This document shows positions 9,355 to 18,576 of a DNA stretch of 64,000 nucleotides, piece after piece (position 1 is the first letter of the stretch; every line of letters begins with the position of its first letter). The DNA is taken from the NCBI RefSeq assembly GCF_035751725.1, contig NZ_CP142104.1, forward strand, positions 4,526,001 through 4,590,000, written 5' to 3'. The notes under the pieces were generated by a model. It saw only the letters and a program-made list of their open reading frames with translations, was not told where the DNA came from and made no database searches. The translations under genes and the position numbers were made by a program. Source of the stretch: Pseudomonas frederiksbergensis. Lineage in GTDB: Bacteria > Pseudomonadota > Gammaproteobacteria > Pseudomonadales > Pseudomonadaceae.

Positions 9355-9372
9355 ATGTAGTAATAACCACAA
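9355..9372. promoter_or_regulatory. Candidate HexR operator between zwf and hexR
   Basis: TGTAGT-N4-ACCACA is an imperfect dyad (one mismatch) in the divergent zwf/hexR region, related to the TTGT-N7-ACAA boxes between edd and gap. HexR control of zwf is established in Pseudomonas; the exact site is inferred. Confidence 0.55.
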
Positions 9373-9478
9373 CATTTTTCGAAAATACCGATTCCGAGTG
9401 GTGGTCCGTCGGAGCCATCAGTAGGATAGGCCACCGCAAAGGGTCGTATCAAAGACCCATCATCTCTAGGAATCTTGT

Positions 9479-10348
9479 ATGGACCGCGTGCGAAATCTAC
9501 TGGAGCAGATCCAGAGTCGCCTGGAAGACCTGAACAAGGCCGAACGCAAGGTGGCCGAGGTGATCCTGCTCAACCCACAGCAGGCTACCCGCTTCAGCAT
9601 TGCCGCCCTCGCCCAGGCGGCCTCGGTCAGTGAACCGACCGTCAATCGCTTTTGCCGCTCGTTCGGTGTCAGCGGTTACCCGGAACTCAAGTTGCAACTG
9701 GCCCAAAGCCTGGCCAGCGGCGCGGCTTATGTCAGCCGCGCCGTGGAAGCCGACGACAACCCCGAAGCCTATACCCAGAAGATCTTTGGCAGCGCCATTG
9801 CCTCATTGGACAGTGCCTGCCAGGCCCTTGATCCAAATTTGATCAGCCGCGCGGTGGATCTGCTGATCCAGGCCCGGCAGATCCACTTCTTCGGCCTCGG
9901 CGCATCGGCGCCGGTAGCGCTGGATGCCCAGCACAAGTTTTTCCGCTTCAACCTGGCAGTGACCGCCCATGCCGACGTGCTGATGCAACGCATGATCGCT
10001 TCGGTGGCCCATACCGGCGAATTGTTCGTGATCATTTCCTACACCGGGCGCACCCGCGAACTGGTAGAGGTTGCGCGCATCGCCCGGGAGAACGGCGCAT
10101 CGGTACTCGGCCTGACCGCCGAAGGTTCGCCATTGGCCAAGGCCAGCACCTTGAGCCTGAACATTCCATTGCCCGAAGATACCGATATCTACATGCCGAT
10201 GACTTCTCGGATCATCCAGCTCACCGTACTGGACGTGCTCGCCACCGGCATGACCCTGCGCCGCGGCGTGGACTTCCAGCCGCATCTGCGCAAGATCAAG
10301 GAAAGCCTGAATGCCAGCCGCTACCCGGTTGGGGATGAATTCAACTGA
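9479..10348 (+). CDS. hexR: HexR, RpiR-family transcriptional repressor
   Basis: A 289-residue repressor with an N-terminal helix-turn-helix ([21 protein letters not shown], cut here in two parts: about residues 36-56) and a C-terminal SIS sugar-binding domain ([26 protein letters not shown]). HexR represses zwf, edd and gap operons and is released by KDPG. ATG at 9479 follows AGGA. It is divergent from zwf and shares its promoter region, so it may regulate itself. Downstream it meets a convergent mutarotase gene across a perfect inverted repeat. Confidence 0.96.
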   Translation: MDRVRNLLEQIQSRLEDLNKAERKVAEVILLNPQQATRFSIAALAQAASVSEPTVNRFCRSFGVSGYPELKLQLAQSLASGAAYVSRAVEADDNPEAYTQKIFGSAIASLDSACQALDPNLISRAVDLLIQARQIHFFGLGASAPVALDAQHKFFRFNLAVTAHADVLMQRMIASVAHTGELFVIISYTGRTRELVEVARIARENGASVLGLTAEGSPLAKASTLSLNIPLPEDTDIYMPMTSRIIQLTVLDVLATGMTLRRGVDFQPHLRKIKESLNASRYPVGDEFN

Positions 10349-10357
10349 CCCCGTCCC

Positions 10358-10388
10358 GATCGTTCCCACGCTCTGTGCGGGAACGATC
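10358..10388. repeat. Inverted repeat GATCGTTCCCACGC...GGGAACGATC
   Basis: Perfect ten-base arms GATCGTTCCC / GGGAACGATC with an 11-base loop, between convergent hexR and mutarotase genes. A near-identical element lies at 37626-37658 between arcB and arcC, so it is a second repeat family. It is well placed to end transcripts from both sides. Confidence 0.8.
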
Positions 10389-10396
10389 ATCCAGAG

Positions 10397-11251
10397 CTAA
10401 GCCTCCACCCGCGCCTGCAAACTCAAATGCGCTCGCTCCCCGGGCGCCAGGCACAGGCTTGCTGTACCGCCACTGGCCGCTTCGACGCAAACGAACTCGC
10501 TGACCTCATCCCAACTTACCCCCAACAGGGGCCGCGCACCGGGATGCCAAACCACCGTGTCGGCGCTTTCTCCGGTGTCGATGCGCAGTTCGCGCTGCCA
10601 GGCGTGATCCTTGAGCTGCAATTCGCCGTCATGCTGGAATACCCTCTGACAGCCGCCCTCGACCCGCAACTCGCCCTCCTGCTGGCAAGCGGCACGGCTC
10701 AACTGGTCGTAACCCTGGGCGCCTTCGAGCCCAGACAGCGCTACCTCACCAACGTCACCAATACGCCAATACGCGTGCAAGGCCTGGCTCAACTGGCAAG
10801 GCAGGCTGTCCTGATGCTCGGTGCTCAAGCGCAACTCCATGCGCTCGCCCAGGTCGGCATACAGGTCCACTTGCCAGTCACACAACTGCAATTGCCAATG
10901 CAGGTGTACGCCATCGTCATCGCTGGCGCTGTCGAGCAATTTCCAATCGATCAGACGCGCCCAGCCATGGGACGGCCAGGCGTTTTCGCTCGGATGGCGA
11001 CCATACCAAGGCCAGCACACCGGCACGCCGCCGCGTATCGCGCCGACCTGCGGCCACTTGGCCGCACACCACAACCAGGGTTTCTGGCCTCGCGGCTGGA
11101 AATGCAACAATTGCGCACCCTGGCGACTGAAAACCGCCTGGCACAGCGGATGATCGATAACCAAGACGTCACGCTGCTGATAGCGCTCCCACGCAAACAC
11201 CGGACGCTCGCGCAAGGATCTGAAAAAGCGTTGTAGCGGATGCTCATGCAT
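10397..11251 (-). CDS. D-hexose-6-phosphate mutarotase (aldose 1-epimerase family)
   Basis: A 284-residue beta-sandwich protein of the YeaD-like glucose-6-phosphate 1-epimerase family, which interconverts the alpha and beta anomers of hexose phosphates. The family signature GGVPVCWPWYGRHP is present near residues 70-83, and WDEVSEFVCVEAA near the C-terminus. ATG at 11251 has AGGA nine bases upstream. It is the last gene of the minus-strand glucose cluster, 112 bases past oprB and beyond that gene's terminator, so it may have its own promoter or rely on readthrough. Anomerisation would feed Zwf, which prefers the beta form. Confidence 0.88.
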   Translation of the reverse strand: MHEHPLQRFFRSLRERPVFAWERYQQRDVLVIDHPLCQAVFSRQGAQLLHFQPRGQKPWLWCAAKWPQVGAIRGGVPVCWPWYGRHPSENAWPSHGWARLIDWKLLDSASDDDGVHLHWQLQLCDWQVDLYADLGERMELRLSTEHQDSLPCQLSQALHAYWRIGDVGEVALSGLEGAQGYDQLSRAACQQEGELRVEGGCQRVFQHDGELQLKDHAWQRELRIDTGESADTVVWHPGARPLLGVSWDEVSEFVCVEAASGGTASLCLAPGERAHLSLQARVEA

Positions 11252-11295
11252 GGGCCGCGGTCCTGGGATGGTCAAGGAGGTACGACGCACTCCAC

Positions 11296-11325
11296 AAAAA
11301 AAAGCGGACAGCCTTGGCCGTCCGC
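11296..11325 (-). terminator. Rho-independent terminator of oprB
   Basis: Ten-base stem GCGGACAGCC / GGCCGTCCGC with one mismatch and a two-base loop. On the minus strand it runs into eight T, about 40 bases past the oprB stop. Confidence 0.9.
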
Positions 11326-11363
11326 AAATATGCGCACATAGAGGAGAGCTTATCGCAACAGCG

Positions 11364-12710
11364 TTAGAACACCGACTGAATTTTCAGGCCGGCCACCAGC
11401 GCGTCATCCACTTCATCAACACCACCCGGGTGGGTGACGTATTGCAGGTTCGGACGCACGGTCAGCCAGTTGGTGACATGGAAGCCGTAGTTGATTTCGT
11501 AGTTGTACTCGGTGCTGCGCAGTGGCGAGAACAGCGGATCGTCGTAATCGGTCACGCCATTGGCAACGTTGGTCAGCTCGGCGTTTTTCTTCACATCTTC
11601 GTTGACATGGATACGCGAGAAGCCGATGCCGACATCGTCTTTTGGACGTGCATCGAACGGTCCCTTGTACACGAACATCAGCGACTGGTAGTTGTCGACG
11701 ATGTTGGTTTCCTTGTCGTGAAAGGTGGCGTTGGCGGCGATGTTCAGGCCACGCGAAGCGTCACCGTTGTGGGTGGTGAGCTGCTGTTGCATGACGAACC
11801 AGTAGCCGTCCTTGCTGCTGTGGCTGCGATAGGGGTTACGGGTGATTGCTGCGTCGCCGCCGTTGTCGTCCTCACGAACGTCGTCCGCCTTGGCCGTGCT
11901 CTTGTAGTAACCGACACGGTATTCGCCCGGCAGGTTGTTGAGCTTGGGCGACCAGACCAATTCGACCGGAATCAGCGTACCCTCGGTCCCGCTGCCGCTG
12001 AGCTTGTAGCGGTTGTTGTTTTCCAGCTGCGAAGGGTTCTGGTTGTACGCACCGATCTGTGCATAGAGCTCAGGGGTGATGTTGTACTTGAACCGAATCG
12101 CCGCCTGCATGATTGGCCAGTTGTACCAGATGCCGGTGGCCCAGTTACCTGCTTGGGAACCGCAGAAGGCCAGGTTCTGGAAGTCGCAAGGGAAGGTGTT
12201 GAAGTCCTCGCCCACGCCGTAGTAACCGGCCTTCACGTCCAGCTTGCTGTCGAAGTACTTCTGCTTGATCCACAACTGGGTCAGGCGCGTGGTTTGGCCG
12301 CGCCCCCAGACTTCCTGGGACGAACTGAGGGTGCCGGCACGCGGGTCACCGATACGATCATTGGAAATGTTGCGACCATCGCGGCGAGTGAACTGGATCT
12401 TGGCTTCGGTATCGTTCCAGCCCGCCAGTTTTTCCAGGTCGAGCGCTACACCCAGGCCAAACTGCTGGGACCAGCGCGCGGTCTTGTCATCGTTGTAGCC
12501 GCCATCGAGATTGGCACCCATCTCTCCGACGAAATCAGCCTTGATGTCGATACCCTGCTCGATCAGCTTGGTCCGTTCACCGCCCCAGTCGCCCGTCATC
12601 CACTGCGAATCGGCGCTGAACGCGTCGGCAGCGTGTGCGCTACCGGCCAGCATCATCGCCGCAACGGCTGACAACTGGCAGATAAGCTGGGCATTGTTGT
12701 TCTTCTTCAT
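11364..12710 (-). CDS. oprB: Carbohydrate-selective porin OprB
   Basis: A 448-residue outer-membrane beta-barrel with an N-terminal signal peptide (AGSAHAADAF, cleavage near residue 28) and a C-terminal aromatic-rich strand ending in F, as in other porins. OprB admits glucose and some other sugars to the periplasm for the GtsABCD transporter encoded upstream. The ATG at 12710 is followed by the unusual run AAGAAGAACAACAA, and the leader has AACAATAA; both fit Crc/Hfq binding at the start. It lies 129 bases after gtsD. Confidence 0.95.
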   Translation of the reverse strand: MKKNNNAQLICQLSAVAAMMLAGSAHAADAFSADSQWMTGDWGGERTKLIEQGIDIKADFVGEMGANLDGGYNDDKTARWSQQFGLGVALDLEKLAGWNDTEAKIQFTRRDGRNISNDRIGDPRAGTLSSSQEVWGRGQTTRLTQLWIKQKYFDSKLDVKAGYYGVGEDFNTFPCDFQNLAFCGSQAGNWATGIWYNWPIMQAAIRFKYNITPELYAQIGAYNQNPSQLENNNRYKLSGSGTEGTLIPVELVWSPKLNNLPGEYRVGYYKSTAKADDVREDDNGGDAAITRNPYRSHSSKDGYWFVMQQQLTTHNGDASRGLNIAANATFHDKETNIVDNYQSLMFVYKGPFDARPKDDVGIGFSRIHVNEDVKKNAELTNVANGVTDYDDPLFSPLRSTEYNYEINYGFHVTNWLTVRPNLQYVTHPGGVDEVDDALVAGLKIQSVF

Positions 12711-12734
12711 CCCTACATCCTCGTCTTTATTGTT
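12694..12734 (-). promoter_or_regulatory. Cluster of Crc/Hfq-type CA motifs at the oprB start
   Basis: On the minus strand, AACAATAA lies about 16 bases before the ATG, and codons 2-6 contribute overlapping AAGAAGAA, AAGAACAA and AACAACAA. This is the densest A-rich target in the window. Confidence 0.6.
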
Positions 12735-12839
12735 ATTAACTGTTTTTATCTAACGCGGTTTACAACGATTGCGACGGGTGGTCCCCCACTCGCCGCATAC
12801 CCCTTTTGGTGGGAACAAACTCAATCCCCCATGTATTCT

Positions 12840-14000
12840 TCACCGGCCTTTGAACTGCGCCACATTGGCAGGTCGGTCTCCAGCCTGCGGCTGCGCAGCC
12901 ACGCCCAGGCGCTCGCCGGACTTGGCATCGAACAGCAGCACTTTCGCGGGATCGAATTGCAACGTCAGGGTTTCCCCCGGCTGCGGCGCCACGTCCGGCG
13001 CCAGGCGGCAGCAGACCTTGGTGTCGTTGAGGTTGACGAACACCAGGGTGTCCGGACCGGTGGGTTCGGTGACCTGGACTTCGGTGCGAATGGTCGGCAA
13101 GCCGTTCGGCTCATTGCCGGCCAGCACGATCTGCTCCGGGCGCAAGCCAAGGATCACTTCGCGGTCCTCGAGACCCGCGTCCTGCATGCCCAACGGCAAC
13201 TCGCAACGGGCCTGGCCGCTGTCGAGCAAGGCCAGCAGGCGGCCGTCCTTGCGTTGCAGGCGCAACGGGATGAAGTTCATCGGCGGCGAACCGATGAAGC
13301 TCGCCACGAACAGGTTGGCCGGGTTGTTGTAGATGTCCTTCGGCGTGCCGAACTGCTGGATTATCCCGTCCTTCATCACCGCCACTTTGTCGCCCAGGGT
13401 CATGGCTTCGATCTGGTCGTGGGTGACGTAGACCGTGGTGGTCTTCAGGCGCTGGTGCATCAGTTTCATTTCGGTGCGCATCTCGACCCGCAGCTTGGCG
13501 TCGAGGTTGGACAGCGGTTCGTCGAACAGGTAGATCTTCGGCCGCCGCGCCAGGGCACGTCCCATCGCAACGCGCTGTTGCTGGCCGCCGGAGAGCTGGC
13601 CTGGCTTGCGGTTGAGCAGGTGTTCGATCTGCAACAGCTTGGCGACCCGCGCCACTTCCTCGTTGATGTCGGCTTGTTTCATCTTGCGAATCTTCAGGCC
13701 GAACTCGATGTTCTCGCGCACGCTCATGGTCGGGTACAGCGCGTAGGACTGGAACACCATGGCGATGTCGCGATCCTTCGGGCTCATGCCGCTGACGTCC
13801 TGGTCGCCGATCATGATCGCGCCGCCGGTGATGGTCTCGAGGCCGGCGATGCAATTCATCAGGGTCGACTTGCCGCAGCCCGAAGGACCGACCAGGATCA
13901 GGAATTCGCCTTCCTTGATCGACAATTGGATGTCTTTCAAGGTGTCGGGCAGGCCCGCGCCGTAGGTCTTGTTTACATTGCGTAGTTCAAGCGTAGCCAT
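12840..14000 (-). CDS. gtsD: Glucose ABC transporter ATP-binding subunit
   Basis: A 386-residue ATPase of the MalK/UgpC type. It has Walker [10 protein letters not shown], signature LSGGQQQR, Walker [11 protein letters not shown] and the switch His in YVTHDQIEA, then a C-terminal OB-fold regulatory domain from about residue 240. It powers glucose import by GtsABC. ATG at 14000 lies two bases after the gtsC stop. Homologues are often annotated as generic sn-glycerol-3-phosphate or sugar transporters; the OprB/Glk context fixes the sugar as glucose, perhaps also mannose. Confidence 0.95.
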   Translation of the reverse strand: MATLELRNVNKTYGAGLPDTLKDIQLSIKEGEFLILVGPSGCGKSTLMNCIAGLETITGGAIMIGDQDVSGMSPKDRDIAMVFQSYALYPTMSVRENIEFGLKIRKMKQADINEEVARVAKLLQIEHLLNRKPGQLSGGQQQRVAMGRALARRPKIYLFDEPLSNLDAKLRVEMRTEMKLMHQRLKTTTVYVTHDQIEAMTLGDKVAVMKDGIIQQFGTPKDIYNNPANLFVASFIGSPPMNFIPLRLQRKDGRLLALLDSGQARCELPLGMQDAGLEDREVILGLRPEQIVLAGNEPNGLPTIRTEVQVTEPTGPDTLVFVNLNDTKVCCRLAPDVAPQPGETLTLQFDPAKVLLFDAKSGERLGVAAQPQAGDRPANVAQFKGR

Positions 14001-14002
14001 GA

Positions 14003-14848
14003 TTACCCCTTGACCGCGCCAGCCGTGAGGCCGCGCACGAAATACTTGCCTGCGATCACATAGACCAGCAGGGTCGGCAGCCCGGCGATCATCGCCGCCG
14101 CCATATCCACGTTATATTCCTTGGCCCCGGTGCTGGTGTTGACCAGGTTGTTCAGCGCCACCGTGATGGGCTGGGAGTCGCCGCTGGAGAACACCACGCC
14201 GAACAGGAAGTCGTTCCATATCTGGGTGAACTGCCAGATCAGGCAGACCATGATGATCGGCGTCGACATCGGCAGGATGATCCGCCGGAAGATCGTGAAG
14301 AATCCGGCACCATCCAGGCGCGCAGCCTTCACCAACGCGTCGGGAATGCTCACGTAGTAGTTACGGAAGAACAGCGTGGTGAATGCCAGGCCGTAGACGA
14401 CGTGGACGAACACCAGGCCGGTGGTGGTGCTGGCCAGGCCCATCTTGCCGAGGGTGAACGAGGCTGGCAGCAGCACGGTCTGGAACGGCAGGAAGCAACC
14501 GAACAGCAACAGGCCGAAGAACAACTGCGACCCACGGAAGCGCCACATCGACAGCACATAACCGTTCAACGCGCCGATGGCGGTGGAAATCAGCACGGCT
14601 GGCACGGTGATCTTGATCGAGTTCCAGAAGTAACCATTGACGGTCCCCCAGGCCTTGACCCAGCCGATGCCACTGACCACGGTCGGCCAGCTCAGCAGGT
14701 TGCCGGTGCTGATGTCTTCCGGCGTCTTGAAGCTGGTCAACAGCATGACCACCAACGGCACCAGGTAAAGCAGTACCGCGAGGATCAGCACCGCGTAGAT
14801 GGCGATGCGGCTCAGGCTGATGGAAGGTTTCGCAGCGAGACTAGTCAT
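14003..14848 (-). CDS. gtsC: Glucose ABC transporter permease
   Basis: A 281-residue inner-membrane permease of the MalG type with six predicted helices. The EAA loop that contacts the ATPase reads DALVKAARLDGAGFFTIF (about residues 193-210). It forms the channel with GtsB. The start overlaps the gtsB stop by eight bases, and gtsD follows at once, so the three are coupled. Confidence 0.95.
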   Translation of the reverse strand: MTSLAAKPSISLSRIAIYAVLILAVLLYLVPLVVMLLTSFKTPEDISTGNLLSWPTVVSGIGWVKAWGTVNGYFWNSIKITVPAVLISTAIGALNGYVLSMWRFRGSQLFFGLLLFGCFLPFQTVLLPASFTLGKMGLASTTTGLVFVHVVYGLAFTTLFFRNYYVSIPDALVKAARLDGAGFFTIFRRIILPMSTPIIMVCLIWQFTQIWNDFLFGVVFSSGDSQPITVALNNLVNTSTGAKEYNVDMAAAMIAGLPTLLVYVIAGKYFVRGLTAGAVKG

Positions 14849-15749
14849 GACGCTTGGCCCTCAGCTCGGAATACAGGTAAGGCACGATGATCGCGAGGAT
14901 CGCACCGAGCATCAGGATTGCACTGGCCGAGCCCATGCCCATCTGGCCGCGACTGAAGGTGAACGAATACATGAACATGGCAGGCAGGTCGGAGGAGTAA
15001 CCCGGGCCACCGGCCGTCATGGCTGCCACCAGGTCGAAGCTCTTGATCGCGATGTGCGCCAGGATCATCACGGCACTGAAGAACACCGGGCGCAGGCTCG
15101 GCAGCACCACTTTCCAGTAGATGCGCGGCATGCTCGCGCCATCGATCTGCGCGGCGCGGATGATCGACTGGTCCACCCCACGCAGGCCGGCCAGGAACAT
15201 CGCCATGATGAAACCCGAGGCCTGCCATACGGCAGCGATCACCAGGCAATACACCACGCGATCGGGGTCGATCAGCCAGTCCAGGCGGAAGCCTTCCCAA
15301 CCCCAGTCACGCAACAGTTTGTCCAGGCCCATGCCCGGGTTGAGCAGCCATTTCCAGGCGGTACCGGTGACGATCATCGAGAGCGCCATCGGGTACAGGT
15401 AAATGGTGCGGATGAAACCTTCGCGGCGAATACGCTGGTCGAGAAATACCGCCAGCAGCACGCCGATCACCAGGGTGATGCCAATGAACATCCCGCCGAA
15501 GACCGCGAGGTTTTTGCTGGCCACCCACCAACGATCGTTGTCCCACAGCCGTGCGTATTGCGCCAGGCCCGCCCATTTGTAGGTAGGCAGGAAAGTCGAA
15601 GTCGTGAACGACAGGACGAACGTCCACAGGATGTAGCCATAGAAGCCCACCAGGACGATGAACATGCTCGGCGCCAGCACCAGTTTTGGTAGCCAGCGCT
15701 GCAATGCATCGAACGGCGAGGCCTTGCTGAACACAGCAACAGAACTCAT
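14841..15749 (-). CDS. gtsB: Glucose ABC transporter permease
   Basis: A 302-residue MalF-type inner-membrane permease. The EAA-like loop is SIIRAAQIDGASMPRIYW, near residues 200-217. ATG at 15749 was chosen over an in-frame TTG four codons upstream. It is separated from gtsA by 117 bases that hold a nested double palindrome (15781-15856). Such elements may stabilise the upstream gtsA transcript, so that more binding protein than permease is made. Confidence 0.94.
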   Translation of the reverse strand: MSSVAVFSKASPFDALQRWLPKLVLAPSMFIVLVGFYGYILWTFVLSFTTSTFLPTYKWAGLAQYARLWDNDRWWVASKNLAVFGGMFIGITLVIGVLLAVFLDQRIRREGFIRTIYLYPMALSMIVTGTAWKWLLNPGMGLDKLLRDWGWEGFRLDWLIDPDRVVYCLVIAAVWQASGFIMAMFLAGLRGVDQSIIRAAQIDGASMPRIYWKVVLPSLRPVFFSAVMILAHIAIKSFDLVAAMTAGGPGYSSDLPAMFMYSFTFSRGQMGMGSASAILMLGAILAIIVPYLYSELRAKRHD

Positions 15750-15780
15750 GGGGAAATCCAAAAAACAGGGTTACAAGGGC

Positions 15781-15856
15781 GATCCCATGTGGGAGCGAGC
15801 TTTTGTGGCGAGGAGATTTATCCCTTCACCACAAACGCTCGCTCCCCCAAGGGATC
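15781..15856. repeat. Nested double palindrome between gtsA and gtsB
   Basis: The outer arms GATCCC...GGGAGCGAGC (15781-15800) pair with GCTCGCTCCC...GGGATC (15837-15856). Between them sits a complete GTGGCGAGGAGA / TCCCTTCACCAC palindrome (15803-15834). One repeat family appears inserted in the loop of the other. It lies within the gts operon. Confidence 0.88.
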
Positions 15857-15866
15857 GCGGCGCTGA

Positions 15867-17168
15867 TTACTTCGCAGACTGAACCGCTGCGCCAAGCTTC
15901 TTGGCCGCGTCTGCTGGGTCGGCTTTCGGGTCGTTGATGTAGTTGGTCACCACGTCAAAGAACGCGCCTTGTACCGCCAGCGTGGTTGCCATGTTGTGCG
16001 CCATGCTCGGTTGCAGGCCGCCGTTCTTGGCGTCTGCCAGGAAGTCCTTGGCGGCGGTCTGGGCGCAGGAATCGAAACCGTACTTGCCCATGTCGGCCAG
16101 CATGTCGTTGCGCACCGGGATCGAGCCTTTGTTGATGCTGAAGACCTTCTGGAAGTTCTCGCCCAGCACGACCTTGGCGATATCCTGCTGGCCCGCCGCA
16201 GTGCCTTCGTCTTTCTGCTTGAACACCGCCAGGGAATCGATGTTGTAGGTGAAGGCCTTCTCGGTACCCGGGAACGCTACGCACTCATAGTCCTTGCCGG
16301 CGACTTTCTTCGCGGCGGTCCATTCGCTCTTGGCCCAGTCACCCATGATCTGCATGCCGGCCTTGCCGTTGATGACCTTGGCTGCTTCCAGGTTCCAGTC
16401 CTGGCCCTTGCCGTCGGCGTCCATGTAGGTCGCGACTTTCTTCAGCTCGGTCAGTGCCTTGACCATTTCCGGACCGGTCAGCGCCTTGTTGTCCAGGTCG
16501 ACCAGGGCTTTCTTGTAGCCTTCGGCGCCCATGACCGAGAGCACCACCGCTTCGAACACGGTGCTGTCCTGCCATGGCTGGCCACCGTGGGCCAGCGGGA
16601 TGAAGCCCGCGGCCTTGAGCTTGTCACCGGCGGCATAGAATTCTTCGAGGGTGGTCGGGTTCTTGGTGATACCGGCTTTCTTGAAGACTTCCGGGTTGAT
16701 CCACAGCCAGTTGACGCGGTGGATGTTCACCGGCACGGCGACGTAGTCGCCTTCGTACTTCACGGTGTCGGAGACTTTCTTGTCGAGCAGGCTGTCCCAT
16801 TTTTCCGCCTTGGAAACGTCTTTCAGGACGTCGGTGTCGAGCAGGCCCGTGGTCGCCCATTCCTGGATGTCCGGCCCCTTGATCTGGGCGACGCCCGGTG
16901 GATTACCTGCCACCGCACGGCTCTTGAGTACGGTCATGGCGGTGGAGCCGCCACCGCCGGCGACAGCGCCGTCCTTCCAGGTAAAGCCGTCTTTTTCTAC
17001 CTGGGCCTTGAGCACATCGACCGCGGCTTTTTCGCCACCTGACGTCCACCAGTGGACGACTTCCACGGAACCTTTCGATTCAGCGGCAAGAGCAGTGACA
17101 GGGAATGCTGCGACGGGAAGCAGGGAAGCAAGAGAAATGACAGTAGCGAGGCGAGAAATCGCATTCAT
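15867..17168 (-). CDS. gtsA: Glucose ABC transporter substrate-binding protein
   Basis: A 433-residue periplasmic sugar-binding protein (family 1 extracellular solute-binding). The signal peptide ends near AVTALAAES (cleavage about residue 28) and [19 protein letters not shown] starts the mature fold. It delivers glucose to GtsBC. ATG at 17168 follows AAAGGTA. The leader carries AACAACAAGAA, a Crc/Hfq-type target, and the promoter region shares spacing and sequence with the epimerase gene (see 17224-17265). First gene of gtsABCD. Confidence 0.95.
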   Translation of the reverse strand: MNAISRLATVISLASLLPVAAFPVTALAAESKGSVEVVHWWTSGGEKAAVDVLKAQVEKDGFTWKDGAVAGGGGSTAMTVLKSRAVAGNPPGVAQIKGPDIQEWATTGLLDTDVLKDVSKAEKWDSLLDKKVSDTVKYEGDYVAVPVNIHRVNWLWINPEVFKKAGITKNPTTLEEFYAAGDKLKAAGFIPLAHGGQPWQDSTVFEAVVLSVMGAEGYKKALVDLDNKALTGPEMVKALTELKKVATYMDADGKGQDWNLEAAKVINGKAGMQIMGDWAKSEWTAAKKVAGKDYECVAFPGTEKAFTYNIDSLAVFKQKDEGTAAGQQDIAKVVLGENFQKVFSINKGSIPVRNDMLADMGKYGFDSCAQTAAKDFLADAKNGGLQPSMAHNMATTLAVQGAFFDVVTNYINDPKADPADAAKKLGAAVQSAK

Positions 17169-17180
17169 CTAGAAGTACCT

Positions 17181-17191
17181 TTCTTGTTGTT
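17181..17191 (-). promoter_or_regulatory. Crc/Hfq-type CA motif in the gtsA leader
   Basis: AACAACAAGAA on the minus strand contains two overlapping AANAANAA matches, 12 bases before the gtsA ATG and abutting its ribosome site. Confidence 0.65.
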
Positions 17192-17223
17192 ATGCATGCA
17201 AGTCTGGTGCTTGCGCTGCATGG

Positions 17224-17265
17224 ATTCTAATCAGGGGTTATCCCTTCGCAGGTAACGAAGGGACG
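17224..17265 (-). promoter_or_regulatory. gtsA promoter with putative GltR site
   Basis: On the minus strand CGTCCCTTCGTTACCTGC is followed, 20 bases after TTACCT, by the -10-like hexamer TAGAAT. The epimerase promoter has the same block and the same 20-base spacing. The position suits an activator binding near -40. GltR is the natural candidate, since gltR-gtrS lies just upstream; this is inference. Confidence 0.55.
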
Positions 17266-17284
17266 CGGATATGTCACGACATGG

Positions 17285-18544
17285 TTACACAGGTGCGGGA
17301 TCGGATAGCCGCGCCAAGGCTGACGCCATGCTCGGTGCCAACGGCAGACGTGGAATCAGCACCGCCTGCCAGGCGTGATAAAGATCAGGCTTGCCCGGCC
17401 AGATGTCGGCGCTGGGACGGTTCTGCGGATCAAGCTCGTGATGCCAGCTGCCATTGCAGCGGTCGATGAAATGTTTGTCACAAAATTCCCAGAAACGCCG
17501 GTACCACGCTTCGTATTGCGCCTCGTCGGTCCGTTTGAGCAAGGCGCTGGCCGCGGCTGCCGCTTCGGCATGCACCCAATGCAGACGATGGCGGACCACG
17601 GCGCGGTTGTCCCAGTCCAACGTGTAGACAATGCCTGGCGCACCATCGACGTCCCAGCCATGGCGACAGTTCTGGTCGAAGAGTTTTTGCGCGTCCTGGG
17701 CCAGCCAGCCCGGCGTCAGCATGCCGATCTGCACGCGCGCGGCTTCGAGGTGCAGCAGCAGCCGCGCCCATTCGAAGCCATGGCCTGGGGTGGTGCCGTA
17801 GGGACGAAACCCATCGGCCGGGTTGTCGTGGTTGTATTCGCGCAGCGGCTGCCAGTCGCGGTCGAAATGCTCCACGACCATGTAATCATTGGCGGCTGCA
17901 TGGCCGTGGATCACCCGCTCGACGATCCGCAGCGCACGAACCAGCCAGCGCGGGTCGTCGGTGGCATCGGCCAGGGCAAGGAAGGCTTCGGTGGCGTGCA
18001 TGTTGCTGTTGGCGCCGCGATAGGCCTCTTCTTCGCGCCAGTCGCGGTTGAAGGATTCGCGCATGGCGCCTTCCTCCTCGCACCAGAAACGTTCGTCGAT
18101 GACCCGCACCGCTTCGTTGAGCAAGGCCTCGGCGCCAGGGCGCTGGGCCACGACCGCGGAGCTGGCGGCCAGGGCAACGAAAGCATGCAGGTAGGCGGCT
18201 TTGCCGGTCTCGTTTTCAGCCGGATTGGCCGTGGCGAACCAACCACCATGCTCGGCGTCGCGCAGCGGCCCCATGAGGGCTTGCACGCCATGATCTACCA
18301 GTTCGGCAAACCCCGGCAGGCCCTGGATGTGGGCCATGGCGAAGCTGTGGGTCATGCGCGCGGTGTTCATGGTTTCGGCCCGGGCATTGGCCGGCAGGCG
18401 CCCCAGCTCGTCCAGATTGCCGAAACCGTCCGGCAGCTTCGAGGCCTTGGCGAACGCCAACAGCCGCAAGCCTTCGGCAGCGAGCCATTGCTGGTGGGCA
18501 GGAGCGTTCAGCCAACTGCTGAAGGCCGGTTGGAAGGTGTCCAT
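17285..18544 (-). CDS. AGE-family epimerase/isomerase
   Basis: A 419-residue alpha/alpha-barrel protein of the N-acylglucosamine 2-epimerase superfamily, which includes mannose isomerase, YihS-type aldose-ketose isomerases and cellobiose 2-epimerases. Family features include ANSNMHATEAFLAL, TTPGHGFEWARLLLH and WVHAEAAAAA; their His residues are the usual catalytic ones. In a glucose uptake operon, a mannose/fructose or glucose/fructose interconversion is more likely than amino-sugar chemistry. ATG at 18544 was chosen over 33 codons upstream, because the promoter and the CA motif lie in that stretch. It sits between gtrS and gtsA. Confidence 0.85.
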   Translation of the reverse strand: MDTFQPAFSSWLNAPAHQQWLAAEGLRLLAFAKASKLPDGFGNLDELGRLPANARAETMNTARMTHSFAMAHIQGLPGFAELVDHGVQALMGPLRDAEHGGWFATANPAENETGKAAYLHAFVALAASSAVVAQRPGAEALLNEAVRVIDERFWCEEEGAMRESFNRDWREEEAYRGANSNMHATEAFLALADATDDPRWLVRALRIVERVIHGHAAANDYMVVEHFDRDWQPLREYNHDNPADGFRPYGTTPGHGFEWARLLLHLEAARVQIGMLTPGWLAQDAQKLFDQNCRHGWDVDGAPGIVYTLDWDNRAVVRHRLHWVHAEAAAAASALLKRTDEAQYEAWYRRFWEFCDKHFIDRCNGSWHHELDPQNRPSADIWPGKPDLYHAWQAVLIPRLPLAPSMASALARLSDPAPV

Positions 18545-18557
18545 CGAGATACCTTTT

Positions 18558-18565
18558 TTGTTGTT
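18558..18565 (-). promoter_or_regulatory. Crc/Hfq-type CA motif in the epimerase leader
   Basis: AACAACAA on the minus strand, 13 bases before the epimerase ATG. The whole leader (ACAACAAAAAAGGTA) resembles that of gtsA (ACAACAAGAAAGGTA). Confidence 0.65.
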
Positions 18566-18576
18566 TTGACCCGGGG

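Noticed and set aside
8100..9533. A 477-codon frame antisense to zwf reaching into hexR
   Set aside because: Composition follows third-position GC of zwf, and it crosses the zwf/hexR promoter region. No recognisable domain.
12840..14000. Reading the ATPase as an sn-glycerol-3-phosphate (UgpC) transporter subunit
   Set aside because: Sequence alone allows it, but the gene is coupled to gtsBC and lies with oprB, glk and the gtrS/gltR pair, so glucose is the better assignment.
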